Shown here: positions 8,930 to 17,601 of the stretch, one piece after another
How the letters are laid out: each line of letters begins with the position of its first letter
How positions within the stretch are numbered: the first letter of the stretch is position 1
Assembly (NCBI GenBank): GCA_963762615.1
Contig: CAVXLG010000020.1
Span: 1,302,001 to 1,366,000 of the forward strand
Source: PALSA-505 sp963762615
Lineage (GTDB): Bacteria; Actinomycetota; Actinomycetes; Streptosporangiales; Streptosporangiaceae
Length of the DNA: 64,000 bases
Direction: 5' to 3'
Notes under the pieces: generated by a model
Database searches by the model: none
The model's input: only the letters and a program-made list of their open reading frames with translations
What the model was told of the DNA's origin: nothing
Program-made: the position numbers and the translations under genes

Positions 8930-9376
8930 CTAGCCGCTGTAGGTAATCGTGACCGCCGTGCGGGTGCCCGCCGCGTTGAGGTTCTTCGCCTTGATCGTCC
9001 CGGTGGCTCCGGCGAACGCGCCGGTACCCCCGGTCATCTTGCCGTTAGTGATCGCGCCGGTCTTGAAGTTGACGGTGAGCGTCCCGTACAGGAATCCGCC
9101 GGCGGCGTCAACCGTGACGTTCACGGCGCCGGTGGTCGCCGAGGCGGCCGCGAAGTAGAGCATGTCGAATCCGACGGTCTTGCCCGCCGCGTTGACATCG
9201 GTGTCCTGCTGAGCGCCGGATGTCCTGGTGAGCATGATCGACTTCTTCGTCACGGAGACGAACTTCAGTGTCTGCGTACCGCTGTGCGCGCTGGCGGCGG
9301 CGGGGAGCGCGAGTGCCCCCGTGGTGGCCAGGACGGCGGCCGTGCCTGCCGCGGCGAGAGACGTGCGAAGCTTCAT
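8930..9376 (-). CDS. Secreted small protein, allene-oxide-cyclase/dirigent-like barrel (paralog of 29829-30269)
   Basis: A 148-residue exported protein. MKLRTSLAAAGTAAVLATTG with a long hydrophobic core and ASAHS cleavage region is a Sec signal. The mature part carries DTDVNAAGKTVGFDM, GGFLYGTLTVNFKTG and GKMTGGTGAFAGATGTI. The 'GGTG.FAGA.GT' turn is typical of the allene-oxide-cyclase-like/dirigent eight-stranded barrel family in actinomycetes. No catalytic assignment is possible. Roughly two thirds of positions match the gene at 29829-30269, so the pair is a duplication. Confidence 0.82.
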   Translation of the reverse strand: MKLRTSLAAAGTAAVLATTGALALPAAASAHSGTQTLKFVSVTKKSIMLTRTSGAQQDTDVNAAGKTVGFDMLYFAAASATTGAVNVTVDAAGGFLYGTLTVNFKTGAITNGKMTGGTGAFAGATGTIKAKNLNAAGTRTAVTITYSG

Positions 9377-9827
9377 GACTGTTTCTCCTGTCTGCGGGTC
9401 TTGAGCGCAATGGTGAGCGACTGGGTGGTCATGTTTCGTTCGGCAGGAAGGACACTAGGAATCCGGCGGCGCGCAGTCGTCCCGCGCTCGGATGACATAG
9501 GCGGCCGCCGGTCACTCCTGAGGACTACGTCGGGACGCGAGCGCCCCGGTCCCAGGTCAGCAGCAGAGGGCCGCGACAGTGGGCATCCGGCGATGATCTA
9601 TCAGCGGCTAGGTTGACGGAATCGACCTGTCCCGGCGCGTTCTCCGGCATCGGGAGTCTGCCGGACATGGTTGCCGCTGCCGCACGCTGCGGGCGGGCGG
9701 CAAGCAAACAGGCTGCGGTGGCCTGCGGACCGGCGGTCAGGAGTCGTGGGCAATGCACCCGGTCCCGGGCGGCGGTAACTCGTTAACGGCAGGTTGTGCC
9801 ACGATGATGTGGTCGGGAGGAGCGGGA
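9377..9827. other. Intergenic region between divergent secreted-protein genes
   Basis: About 450 bases between two divergently transcribed exported-protein genes, so it must hold both promoters. I see no convincing coding frame. The AGGAG before 9376 on the minus strand and GGGAGGAG before 9828 on the plus strand are the two ribosome-binding sites. No strong -35/-10 pair or operator repeat stands out. Confidence 0.5.
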
Positions 9828-11174
9828 ATGGGTGCAGTGCGGACGGCCAGGGCGCGATTGCGGCGTGCCGTGCCCGCGGTGGTGGCAGCCGGGCTGGTAC
9901 CGGCGGTGCTGGCCGGGGGGGCCGGGCCGACCGCAGCGGCCCAGCACCGGGCTGGACCGGGAGGCGGGGCGGATCGTCGTGGGGTGATGACTGCTGGGGA
10001 CATCTACGATCTGGCCGGGGGCGCTGCGGGAGGATTTTCCGGCGGCGGCGGGCCGGCTACCAGGGCCGGGCTCTTCCATCCGGTCGGCGCGGCGGTGGAC
10101 GCCGCGGGCAACGTGGTGATCGCCGACACCGGGGAGAGCCGGGTGCTGGTGGTGGCGGCCAGTACCGGCACCTTCTACGGGAAGAGGATGACCGCCCGGC
10201 GCATCTACTCCGTCGCCGGGGACGGTTCGCAGGGAGATTTCGGCAACGCGAGCCCGGCGACCCGAGCCAGGCTCGACCTGCCGGACGGGGTGGCGGTAGA
10301 TGCCGCGGGCAACCTGCTGATCGCCGACACCTTCAGCAACCGGATCCGGGTGGTCGCCGACAGCACCGGCACCTTCTACGGGCAGCCGATGACCGCCGGA
10401 GACATCTACTCCGTCGCCGGGATCGCCCCCGGCGGCAGGGGCTACTCCGGGGACGGTGGCCCGGCCATCCAGGCCAGGCTTCAGCTCCCGTCTGCAGTGG
10501 CCACAGACGCCGCAGGCAACCTGCTGATCGCTGACAGCAGTAACCAGCGGATCCGGGTAGTCGCCGACAGCACCGGCACCTTCTACGGCCAGCCGATGAC
10601 CGCCGGGGACATCTACTCCGTCGCCGGGAACGGGAAGAAGGGACACTCCGGGGACGGCGGCCCTGCTACCAACGCCATGCTCCTCTTCCCCCGGGGGGTG
10701 GCGGCAGACGCCGCCGGCAACCTGCTGATCGCCGACAGCGGCAACAACCGGATCCGGGTCGTGGCCGGCAGCACAGGCATCTTCTACGGAAAGCGCATGG
10801 CCGCCGGAGACATCTATACCCTCGCCGGCACCCGCGAGGGGGGCTATTCCGGGGACGGCGGGCCGGCCACCAGCGCTGAGCTTGCCCTGCCGCAGGGCCT
10901 GGCGGTAGATGCCGCGGGCAACCTGCTGATCGCCGACACCTACAACCAGCGGATCCGGGTAGTCGCCCGCAGCACCGGCACCTTCTATGGCCAGCCCATG
11001 ACCGCCGGAGACATCTACACCATCGCGGGTACTGGCAAGCAGGGATTCTCCGGAGACCGCGGCCCGGCCACCAAAGCCACCTTCGACTACCCCTCCAGCG
11101 TCGCGGCAGACGCCGTCGGCAACCTGCTGATCGCCGACTTCGCGAACAACAGGATCCGGGTGGTCGCAGGCTGA
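9828..11174 (+). CDS. Secreted NHL-repeat beta-propeller protein
   Basis: A 448-residue exported protein. A basic n-region and hydrophobic core (VPAVVAAGLVPAVLAGGAG) form a Sec signal. Six long repeats of about 65 residues follow, each built as MTAGDIYSVAG / YSGDGGPAT / VAVDAAGNLLIADT / NRIRVVA-STGTFYG. The 'DAAGNLLIADT.N.RIR' core is the NHL blade signature, giving a six-bladed propeller. NHL propellers bind protein, carbohydrate or nucleic acid ligands; none is predictable here. The start at 9828 was chosen because GGGAGGAG lies 7 bases upstream; an open frame continues to 9753. Confidence 0.88.
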   Translation: MGAVRTARARLRRAVPAVVAAGLVPAVLAGGAGPTAAAQHRAGPGGGADRRGVMTAGDIYDLAGGAAGGFSGGGGPATRAGLFHPVGAAVDAAGNVVIADTGESRVLVVAASTGTFYGKRMTARRIYSVAGDGSQGDFGNASPATRARLDLPDGVAVDAAGNLLIADTFSNRIRVVADSTGTFYGQPMTAGDIYSVAGIAPGGRGYSGDGGPAIQARLQLPSAVATDAAGNLLIADSSNQRIRVVADSTGTFYGQPMTAGDIYSVAGNGKKGHSGDGGPATNAMLLFPRGVAADAAGNLLIADSGNNRIRVVAGSTGIFYGKRMAAGDIYTLAGTREGGYSGDGGPATSAELALPQGLAVDAAGNLLIADTYNQRIRVVARSTGTFYGQPMTAGDIYTIAGTGKQGFSGDRGPATKATFDYPSSVAADAVGNLLIADFANNRIRVVAG

Positions 11175-11622
11175 CGCCACGAGCGTGCCGAGCCGGCAGC
11201 AGCGAGCCGGTCATTCGCCACGTCCCGGGATCCACGACATCCGTGCCGACGAACCGCCGCAGACGCTGGTCCCGCATCTTATGTACACACCAGGCGGCAC
11301 TCGCCAACGATCGTTACTGACATCACATTCGTGAAGGCCACTAATGTGTCGGAGGGTCCGGGCACCCCAGATGCTGCAGGGACCGGCACCGTATGGTCGT
11401 GGCGGTGTCGGGTCATCCCGCGGTACTGCCACGCGTCGGTGGCCCGGTGATGCCGCTGGCCGCGCCACCGGGGCGGCGGTCCGGTCAGCCTCGCGGAGGC
11501 TGCGCGGGACCGTTCAACCCGGCGGGCGCGAGCCAGTCCCGGAACGCCCCGCCGCTGTCAGTCAGGTCGGTCGCCGCGGCCTGAACGTCGATCAGTGATC
11601 CGGTGATCGCCGCCATGAAGAT
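11175..11622. other. Region between converging genes; holds only an in-frame tail of the secreted gene to its right
   Basis: No independent gene is convincing. On the minus strand, the frame of the secreted gene that stops at 11623 stays open after its TAG down to a TGA at 11485. It reads MAAITGSLIDVQAAATDL followed by SGGAFRDWLAPAGL. The composition looks protein-like, so the TAG may be a premature stop. Confidence 0.4.
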
Positions 11623-12360
11623 CTAGTGGTGGACGAACCACGAGGTCAGCGTCCAGATCTTGCCGTTGTAAGTGACCAGCTGCACGCCGGTCCAGGAGGC
11701 GATCTTGGTCCAGGCCGCCGGATGGGTATACGAGGAGGGGGCGGTCCACAGGTCGGAGCCGAACTCGGTGCCGACCCTGGCCTGGGTGAACGACACGCCC
11801 GCGTCGGCCGTGTAGGTCGCCAGGAAAGTCCCCTCGTCGAAACCGGAAGGACCCGTGTCGTCGGCTAGGAGCCCCATGCCGCCGGTCTTCGGGTCATACC
11901 CCACCCTGAGTTCCACTGTGTCGCCAACTGGGAAGCTGCCGATGGTGGAGCCACACTGGTCCTCGTTGATGCACCACAGTGCGCCCGGGTCCGATGCCAC
12001 CAGCTGGTGGCTGCTGGCGTCGTAGATCTTCGCGTACGGGGTGTAGCTCGAGCCTGACGTGCTGGCCGAAAGGCCGACGACGGCCACCAGCCCGGACGAC
12101 CAGAGCTGTACGCTCTGGCTGTACTGGCCAGCGACGTTGGCGTACTGCGCGGGATTGCGTAGGTAAACCTGGGCAGCGACGGAGCCGAACTGCGCGCCGG
12201 TGGCCGCGTAGCCCGCCTGCTCGGCGCTGGCGTACCGCGGGCCGGTGCTGGCGCCCGCCGCGGCCAGGCCGGCCAGCACGACCGCCGCGGGCACGGCGGC
12301 GGCCGCGATCAGCCGCCTGGATTTCCTGACATCAAGGCCTCCGGGAAGTTCGCACGGCAA
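11623..12360 (-). CDS. Secreted protein of unknown family, possibly damaged at both ends
   Basis: This is an exported protein of about 235-245 residues. Basic RKSRR followed by LIAAAAVPAAVVLAGLAAAG forms a Sec signal. The mature part is rich in Ser, Tyr and Gly with a single Cys pair (ALWCINEDQCGS), consistent with an all-beta domain. I do not recognise the family. The best start signal, CCGGAGG followed by ATG at 12332, is one base out of frame with the signal peptide. Restoring one base would give MSRKSRRLIAA. Otherwise translation would need the TTG at 12360. The same frame also continues past the TAG. Confidence 0.6.
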   Translation of the reverse strand: MPCELPGGLDVRKSRRLIAAAAVPAAVVLAGLAAAGASTGPRYASAEQAGYAATGAQFGSVAAQVYLRNPAQYANVAGQYSQSVQLWSSGLVAVVGLSASTSGSSYTPYAKIYDASSHQLVASDPGALWCINEDQCGSTIGSFPVGDTVELRVGYDPKTGGMGLLADDTGPSGFDEGTFLATYTADAGVSFTQARVGTEFGSDLWTAPSSYTHPAAWTKIASWTGVQLVTYNGKIWTLTSWFVHH

Positions 12361-12770
12361 CTGTCCGACCCGCGCCCCGCGTGACGGATGCCGCGCGTAT
12401 CTGAAAGCGCACCAATTAGACGCGGGTCAGGCTCTTGCGGATGACGCGCTCCATCTCGCATAGGCCGCCCTGCTGCTCTCAGCCAGTCGGCAGCGCACAT
12501 CTCACATACGGCGTGCTATGCCGCCAGGAGCGCCGTAACCCAGTGCCGTGCTGCCGGGCGTGTGATCAGAGTGTCGTTTGCCGGCGTTCGAAGCGGTCCG
12601 CGTTGCTGGGTGCAGCTGGCACCGCGCTGCGGTTCTCTTTCCGGGTGATCGGCGTGGTCGATGCTGAAGCCGCAGGGGCGATGTCCAGCAAGTGGGCGGA
12701 GCTTGGCGGCATCCGGCTGAAGGCCGCAGTGCAAACCGGGGCGAGGCCCGCGATCGACCCCGATGAACCA
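12361..12770. other. Gene-poor stretch upstream of the secreted gene and beyond the CorA relic
   Basis: About 410 bases with no frame I can assign. Open frames on both strands have arginine-rich, compositionally shadow-like translations. The promoter of the minus-strand secreted gene presumably lies in the left part. Confidence 0.4.
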
Positions 12771-13455
12771 CAGTTAATCCGGTTGCAGTGGATGGCCAGG
12801 TTGGTCTACAGGATGCCGGTCACCAGGTCGTACAGTCGGTCCACTCGGCGCCGCGCAGCACTTGACCGTCGACATCCTGATAGTAGGGCGTCAGGTCGCC
12901 CCCCACGATGTGCAGGTCACGGCGCATCAGTTCGCTGACTACCTCGCTCGTGGCGACTACGATCCGGCGGAGCAGCACGAGGCTCTTGCGCAGCTAGAAG
13001 CTCCGTCGCTGGATCTTCAGGCCCTGCGGAACGTCGTCGAACACCGGTCTTGCAGCTCCTCCATGCTGCCATCCATGCTCTGCACTGCCTCGATCTGACC
13101 ATCGACGATGTAGTCCAGCAGCTCGTACAGCAGGTAGCGCACCCCGAATCGAGCGATGTCGGGCTTTCGTTCCAGCGCTGGACGACCGCGCGAATGTCCA
13201 GATCACCGTACTTGCGGACGGTGATCAGCGCCTGGCCGGTGATGAAGGCCGCGATCTCGCTGGTGGCCAGTCCGCCGGTACCGGTATCCAGCCGCGTCCC
13301 GTAGCCGGTCAGGAACAGGTGGCTGCGATAGTGGCCGAGCTTGGGCCGCTGACTGTGGTCTAGCGCGTCCCCGACGGCCAGCCGGCGCAGGCCGAACTCC
13401 TCGCTCAGCACGGCGAGGTCGTCGTGGTCGGAGACACGTAGGTCCAGCTAGATGG
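12771..13455 (-). pseudogene. CorA-type magnesium transporter relic with multiple frameshifts and stops
   Basis: Pieces of the CorA N-terminal domain follow in order across frames. They are LDLRVSDHDDLAVLSEEFGL, then DALDHSQRPKLGHYRSHLFL, then FITGQALITVRKYGDLDIRAV. After a shift come FGVRYLLYELLDYIVDGQIE and MDGSMEELQDRC. After another shift come LRKSLVLLRRIVVATSEVVS and LHIVGGDLTPYYQDV, and finally LYDLVTGIL-stop-TNLAIHCNRIN. This is the canonical order leading into the first pore helix. The GMN-containing membrane part is absent. At least two frameshifts and two stops make this clearly non-functional. Confidence 0.85.
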
Positions 13456-14331
13456 TGACGGACTCATCAGCCAGGTATCCGCTGATCAGTCCACCCGGCA
13501 AATCCCGTGGTCGTAAAGACATGACGGCTTTCGTCTCATTGGCCGGGCCTATGGGAGCAAGACCGCCGCAAGCTACTTGCCGGCCCGGGACGACAGCAGG
13601 ACCGTTCTGGCTGATGTTCTCCAGCACACAACGCGGTGGTGCCTCAGCCAGGAACCCTGATCTTTCATCGGGTTGACAGCTGGCGCTGAGCGGTGCTGAG
13701 CCGCGTCTCCAGAGTGAATTTCAGCGTCAGGGTACGACCTGGCCCGGCCGGCGGACCGGCAGCCGGGATTCTGCGGCCCGGGGGCTCTCCCCGGCTGGCA
13801 GGGACGGCTTGGCGCTGGTCGACAGGCTTGCGGCAGTGCGTCGATGCGCTGCTACGCGGCCGCACCGTTGCAGTAAGCCGACACCGGGTTGGTACCGGGT
13901 TGGTACCGGGTTGGTACCGGGTTGGTGCTGCGTTGGGTGAACCTTTACGCCGCGGGAGCCGTAGTCAGGGGTGAATCCGTCGGCTGCGGAGGTGGGGGCA
14001 TTGATCACGCGCCGGTTCCTGGTGCCCGCTTCTGTGCTGTCGCTGGCGGCGGCGTTCTCGGGCGACGGTTCGCCCAGTGCACTGGTGGTTTTCTGCCCAG
14101 GGCGGCGGGACCAGGTTCTCGCTAGCTATCACGGCCTTGAGCCCGGACGCGGGGCTGCGGTCACTAACACCTCAGGCTTGTCCAGATCCAATTCGGCCCG
14201 GTGTCGTCCAGATCCAGCTCAGCGGCCCGGCGTCCTGGCTTCGGGAGGAGGTCGCGGCACCGATCGGGATGCCGGAAGGCGGCATAAGCGATAGCGCCAG
14301 GCAGGCCCTGGCCAACGGAAAGGGCGTTTCA
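13456..14331. other. Non-coding or unassignable region with an 11-bp tandem repeat
   Basis: About 875 bases between the CorA relic and the TIGR03118 gene. Apart from the tandem repeat at 13883-13926 I can support no gene. A frame in phase with the downstream gene is open from 14077, but the strong signal peptide and GGAAAGG before ATG 14332 argue that it is only a leader. Confidence 0.45.
13883..13926. repeat. 11-bp tandem repeat, four perfect copies
   Basis: ACCGGGTTGGT is repeated four times without mismatch in a non-coding stretch. It lies about 400 bases upstream of the next gene. Such G/T-rich arrays are prone to slippage. Confidence 0.9.
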
Positions 14332-15429
14332 ATGAGTGCAAGACGCGGCAGTTCTCGGGTCATCCGGGGCAGGTGGTGGGCCGCGGCCGTAGCCGCGGTG
14401 ATGGCCGCGGCGCTGGCAGTGCCGGTGTCGGCGGCCCAGGCAGGCGAGGGGCAGAGCGCGTTCGCTCAGACCAATCTGGTTTCGGACGTCCACGGCCTGG
14501 CCGCGCTAACCGACCCGCTCGTCTCGAACCCGTGGGGTATCTCGCTCGGCCCGACAACCCCGTTGTGGGTGACGAACAACAACACCAGCACAGCGACGCT
14601 GTATCAAGGTGCCAACGGCAAGCAGCCGATCAGCAAGGTGAACCTGAACGTCAAACTTTCGCCGGGTCCGACCGGGACGGTGTTCAACTTCCGTGCCGCC
14701 AGTAACCCCAAAGACTTCGTCGTGACTGGCAACGGGAAGAGCGCCCCGTCGCTGTTCATGTTCGACTCGCTGGGCGGAAACGTCATCGGCTGGTCACTGA
14801 ATGTGCCGCCCATCACCAAGTCCCATGTCGTCCAGCACGTAGCTCATGCCGTCTACACCGGGCTCGCCGAGGCGACCACGAAGCAAGGTGGCCGGCTGTT
14901 CGCTGCCAACTCCTCGATGGGAACGGTCAACGTGTTCAACGCGAAGTTCCAGAAGGTCGCCAGCTTCCGCGACCCGAGACTGCCGAAGAACGTGACGCCG
15001 TACAACGTGGCGGTGCTGCACGGCAAGCTATATGTCACGTTTGCTCCCCCGCCTGGCCCCACCTCCGGGCTCCAAGGGGCGATCGACGTGTTCAGCCTCA
15101 GCGGCCATATGATCCGCCGACTGGTGACCGGAGGCCAGCTGCTCGCCCCGTGGGGCATGGTGATCGCCCCCGGGCACTGGGGCCGCTTCGGCGGTGATCT
15201 GCTCGTCGGTAACCTTGAAAACGGCCGGATCAACGCTTTCGACCCCAGCACCGGAATGTTCCGAGGCACCCTGCGCAGCAAGAGCGGAAAGGCGATCGCC
15301 AACCCGGGCCTGTGGGGCCTGGCGTTCGGCAACGGCGTGATCGGCACCCGGCGAACACTGCTGTTCTCCGCAGGAATCGACAACTACAGTCGCGGACTGG
15401 TCGGAATGATCCGGCCGACCAGCGGTTAA
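14332..15429 (+). CDS. Secreted TIGR03118-family protein
   Basis: A 365-residue exported protein. The n-region ARRGSSRVIRGRWW, a hydrophobic core and VSAAQAG form a Sec signal. The mature protein begins AFAQTNLVSDVHGLAALTDP, followed by NPWGISLGPTTPLWVTNN, the defining start of TIGR03118 proteins. Repeated strands such as LFAANSSMGTVNVFNAKF and LLVGNLENGRINAFDPSTG indicate a beta-propeller. The function of the family is unknown. ATG 14332 with GGAAAGG nine bases upstream is preferred over the longer open frame. A hairpin terminator follows about 35 bases after the stop. Confidence 0.88.
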   Translation: MSARRGSSRVIRGRWWAAAVAAVMAAALAVPVSAAQAGEGQSAFAQTNLVSDVHGLAALTDPLVSNPWGISLGPTTPLWVTNNNTSTATLYQGANGKQPISKVNLNVKLSPGPTGTVFNFRAASNPKDFVVTGNGKSAPSLFMFDSLGGNVIGWSLNVPPITKSHVVQHVAHAVYTGLAEATTKQGGRLFAANSSMGTVNVFNAKFQKVASFRDPRLPKNVTPYNVAVLHGKLYVTFAPPPGPTSGLQGAIDVFSLSGHMIRRLVTGGQLLAPWGMVIAPGHWGRFGGDLLVGNLENGRINAFDPSTGMFRGTLRSKSGKAIANPGLWGLAFGNGVIGTRRTLLFSAGIDNYSRGLVGMIRPTSG

Positions 15430-15463
15430 GGCACCTCACAGCCAGCGCCGGGATGAGTAGCGC

Positions 15464-15509
15464 CCCGGGGTTTGGCGCCGTTCACTGTCGAGCGATGCCA
15501 AACCCCGGG
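15464..15509 (+). terminator. Hairpin terminator after the TIGR03118-family gene
   Basis: A perfect 13-bp inverted repeat, CCCGGGGTTTGGC at 15464-15476 and its complement at 15497-15509, with a 20-base loop. It lies 34 bases after the stop of the upstream gene. Confidence 0.7.
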
Positions 15510-15725
15510 CGGTCACGGGCGCGGCGGCCGGCCCACGGTGATGCAAGGCGCTTCTGGGCCGGCTTCGCCGTAAGAGGGCTGGTCTGCAGAGCGCCGCAAA
15601 TGACGTCGGCCCGGCCAGAACGGCCGGGGGTGGGACGGCAGCAGGCTGGTTGTCGCGCAGCCTGACCGCACCGGGCCGGGCGCCGCGGGTACGGTCAGGG
15701 TGCGCGGAGGTGTCTGGCGTGGTGT

Positions 15726-16427
15726 CTACCGGTCCGCGGCGCGGGCCGCGGCCTGCGCGATGAGCGTGGCCACCGCCTCTGGCTGCGATACGTAGACGGA
15801 GTGGCTGGCCGCGACCTCGGACACCGTGGCGCCGACCTTCTCGGCCATGGCATGCTGCGCCGGTGGGGGGATCATCCGGTCCTCGGTGGTGACCAGATAC
15901 CAGCTGGGTTTGGTCCGCCAGGCGGGGTCGGTGATCGCTCCGGCGGGAGCGTCCACCCCCCAGGGGACCTGCGAGTCGGCCATGAAAGCGGCCAGGCCCT
16001 CGGGCAGGTCCGCGGCGAACGAGGCGCGGAATTTGTCCCGGTCCAGGAACAGGAAGCCGTCCCTGGGCGGCAGGATCGGCGGCTGCGGGCCGTCGGCCGG
16101 GAAACCGCCTATGAGCGTGCTGACCGACTCGCCCTTGTCCGGCGCGAACGCCGCGATGTACGCCAGCGCCGCCACGTTCTGGTGGGTGCCGGCCTCGGTG
16201 ATGACCGCGCCGCCGTAGGAGTGGCCGGCCAGGACGACCGGTCCGTCCTGGGCGTCGATGATCCGCCGGGTGGCCTCGGCGTCGCCCTGCAATGACAGGG
16301 TGGGGTTCTGTACGATGCTGACCCGGAAGCCGTCGCGGCTGAGCGATTCATAGACGCCCTGCCAGCCGGAGCCGTCCACGAATCCTCCGTGTACGAGAAC
16401 CACATTCCGCGGTGCGTAGGTACCCAT
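15726..16427 (-). CDS. Alpha/beta hydrolase (AB_hydrolase_6 / EstC-like esterase)
   Basis: A 233-residue cytoplasmic serine hydrolase. The N-terminal strand and oxyanion loop read VVLVHGGFVDGSGW. The nucleophile elbow is AGHSYGG (Ser70). The terminal His is in AASHSVYVSQP, and an acidic residue in TTEDRMIPPP serves as third triad member. The pattern and short length match small esterases of the salicylate/jasmonate methylesterase-like group found widely in actinobacteria. The start MGTYAPRN at 16427 has AAAGGA six bases upstream. Confidence 0.87.
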   Translation of the reverse strand: MGTYAPRNVVLVHGGFVDGSGWQGVYESLSRDGFRVSIVQNPTLSLQGDAEATRRIIDAQDGPVVLAGHSYGGAVITEAGTHQNVAALAYIAAFAPDKGESVSTLIGGFPADGPQPPILPPRDGFLFLDRDKFRASFAADLPEGLAAFMADSQVPWGVDAPAGAITDPAWRTKPSWYLVTTEDRMIPPPAQHAMAEKVGATVSEVAASHSVYVSQPEAVATLIAQAAARAADR

Positions 16428-16851
16428 GGTGATCCTTTTCTCTCGTGAAATGGTCGAATGCCAGGGCAGTAGGCCGCGTGCATGAAGTCGCAAGCCTGGT
16501 AGTTGCGGTGTCATCCTGGCCTCCACCCTCGCCGGGAGTTCATGACCGTCGCGGCCGTCAGCCTTCAGTACAGGTCGGTCCCGTGTTACCCGACCGCAGA
16601 GCCGGTGTAGACGGTGTGGAGATGTCCTGCGTGGGCCGGCCGGACGTCGTCAAGCGGGAGGGCTGGGGGTCGCGCGGGGTGGTGAGGATGGTGACGACGT
16701 GCTGGAGGTGGGCTTCCCGGCCGGCCCTGCCACGAGGGAGGGCGCCCGGAGCGGAGCGGGCCAGTTCGGCGTGACCGAGGTGGGCGCAGTAGGCAAGCAG
16801 TGAGCGCACGCGCGGACGGACGGCGCTCCGCGACGATGCCGCCAGCTGCTG
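16428..16851. other. Intergenic region, no gene supported
   Basis: About 420 bases between the hydrolase start and the end of the VapC gene, both on the minus strand. Small open frames exist on both strands, but their translations lack recognisable motifs and look like GC-driven shadows. The hydrolase promoter should lie here. Confidence 0.4.
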
Positions 16852-17259
16852 TCAGGCGAGGGCGATTACCATGACGCCGACGGCGTCGTAGGTGCCGCGT
16901 GCGCGCGCATCCCGGGTGGCGAGAGCGGCCCCGCGCTCTTTGGCGGCCAGCGCAACCAGCGCATCGTAAACGGCACCGCCCGCGATGCCAAGGCGGCTGA
17001 GCGTGTCCGGCAGCTTACGGGCAAGCGGCCTGCTCAGCATGAAAGGCGCGGCGAACCGCGCGTTCAGCAGCCTGGCGGCGTCGGCTGGTGCTAGCCGCGC
17101 GTCGCCGGGCAGCCTGGTGAGAACCGAATACGTCTCGGCCAGGGCGTGACCGCTGAGCGCGACCTCCTGCCCGCCCCACCATCGCACCACGGCCGCATGA
17201 TCGTGATGTGAGCGGACAAGCAGCGGAACGGCGACGCTGGTGTCGACCGCGACGGTCAC
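16852..17259 (-). CDS. vapC: PIN-domain toxin ribonuclease (VapC family)
   Basis: A 135-residue PIN-domain endoribonuclease, the toxin of a type II toxin-antitoxin pair. The acidic metal-binding residues are visible: Asp6 in VAVDTSVA, Glu42 in ALAETYSVL, Asp99 in VYDALVALAA and Asp117 in ATRDARA. The GTG start overlaps the antitoxin stop by four bases (GTGA), so the pair is translationally coupled. VapC toxins cleave tRNA or rRNA when freed from the antitoxin; the RNA target cannot be predicted here. Confidence 0.9.
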   Translation of the reverse strand: MTVAVDTSVAVPLLVRSHHDHAAVVRWWGGQEVALSGHALAETYSVLTRLPGDARLAPADAARLLNARFAAPFMLSRPLARKLPDTLSRLGIAGGAVYDALVALAAKERGAALATRDARARGTYDAVGVMVIALA

Positions 17260-17492
17260 TTGCGGCCCGCGTCGATGAGGGCGAAGACCACGTCGTCATC
17301 GACCGGCGTCTCGGCGTCCGCGACGAGCACGCCGTCCTCCTCGACCAGGCGCGCGGTCCGGCCTGCAGGCAGGAGCTGCGCGCCGGCGCCATACGGCGTG
17401 ATGTTGACCTTCGTGCCGGGCAGCAGGCCCAGCGCGTCGCGGATGGGCTTGGGCAGTACAACCCGGCCGGCCTGGTCGATGACTGCTTCCAT
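17256..17492 (-). CDS. vapB: AbrB/SpoVT-type antitoxin (VapB family)
   Basis: A 78-residue antitoxin. The swapped-hairpin DNA-binding domain occupies the N-terminus: MEAVIDQAGRVVLPKPIRDA then LGLLPGTKVNI. The acidic C-terminal tail (VADAETPVDDDVVFALIDAG) is the likely toxin-neutralising segment. It precedes and overlaps vapC in one operon and probably represses its own promoter. No Shine-Dalgarno sequence precedes ATG 17492. A TATCAT element 7-12 bases upstream would give a leaderless transcript. Confidence 0.87.
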   Translation of the reverse strand: MEAVIDQAGRVVLPKPIRDALGLLPGTKVNITPYGAGAQLLPAGRTARLVEEDGVLVADAETPVDDDVVFALIDAGRK

Positions 17493-17497
17493 GGGAA

Positions 17498-17509
17498 AAT
17501 GATACCATT
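17498..17509 (-). promoter_or_regulatory. Candidate vapBC promoter/operator
   Basis: An interrupted palindrome AATG-ATAC-CATT lies directly upstream of the antitoxin start. On the coding strand it includes TATCAT, which fits an actinobacterial -10 box (TAnnnT). Its distance to the ATG would place the transcription start at or next to the initiation codon. AbrB-type antitoxins bind such short palindromes. Confidence 0.35.
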
Positions 17510-17601
17510 GAAATCCCGTAAATCGTCCGTCCCGGAACGGCCCGCCAGACGTGCCGAGGTACCGGAATGGGCGAGCGCGCCGAGATCGTTGCGGGGCAGG
17601 G

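Noticed and set aside
9783..11180. A 465-codon minus-strand frame opposite the NHL propeller gene.
   Set aside because: It is the mirror of a repetitive GC-rich gene. The plus strand has the signal peptide, ribosome-binding site and NHL motifs.
14077..14331. In-frame upstream extension of the TIGR03118-family gene.
   Set aside because: It would bury the signal peptide 85 residues inside the protein, whereas ATG 14332 has a good ribosome-binding site and a normal signal peptide.
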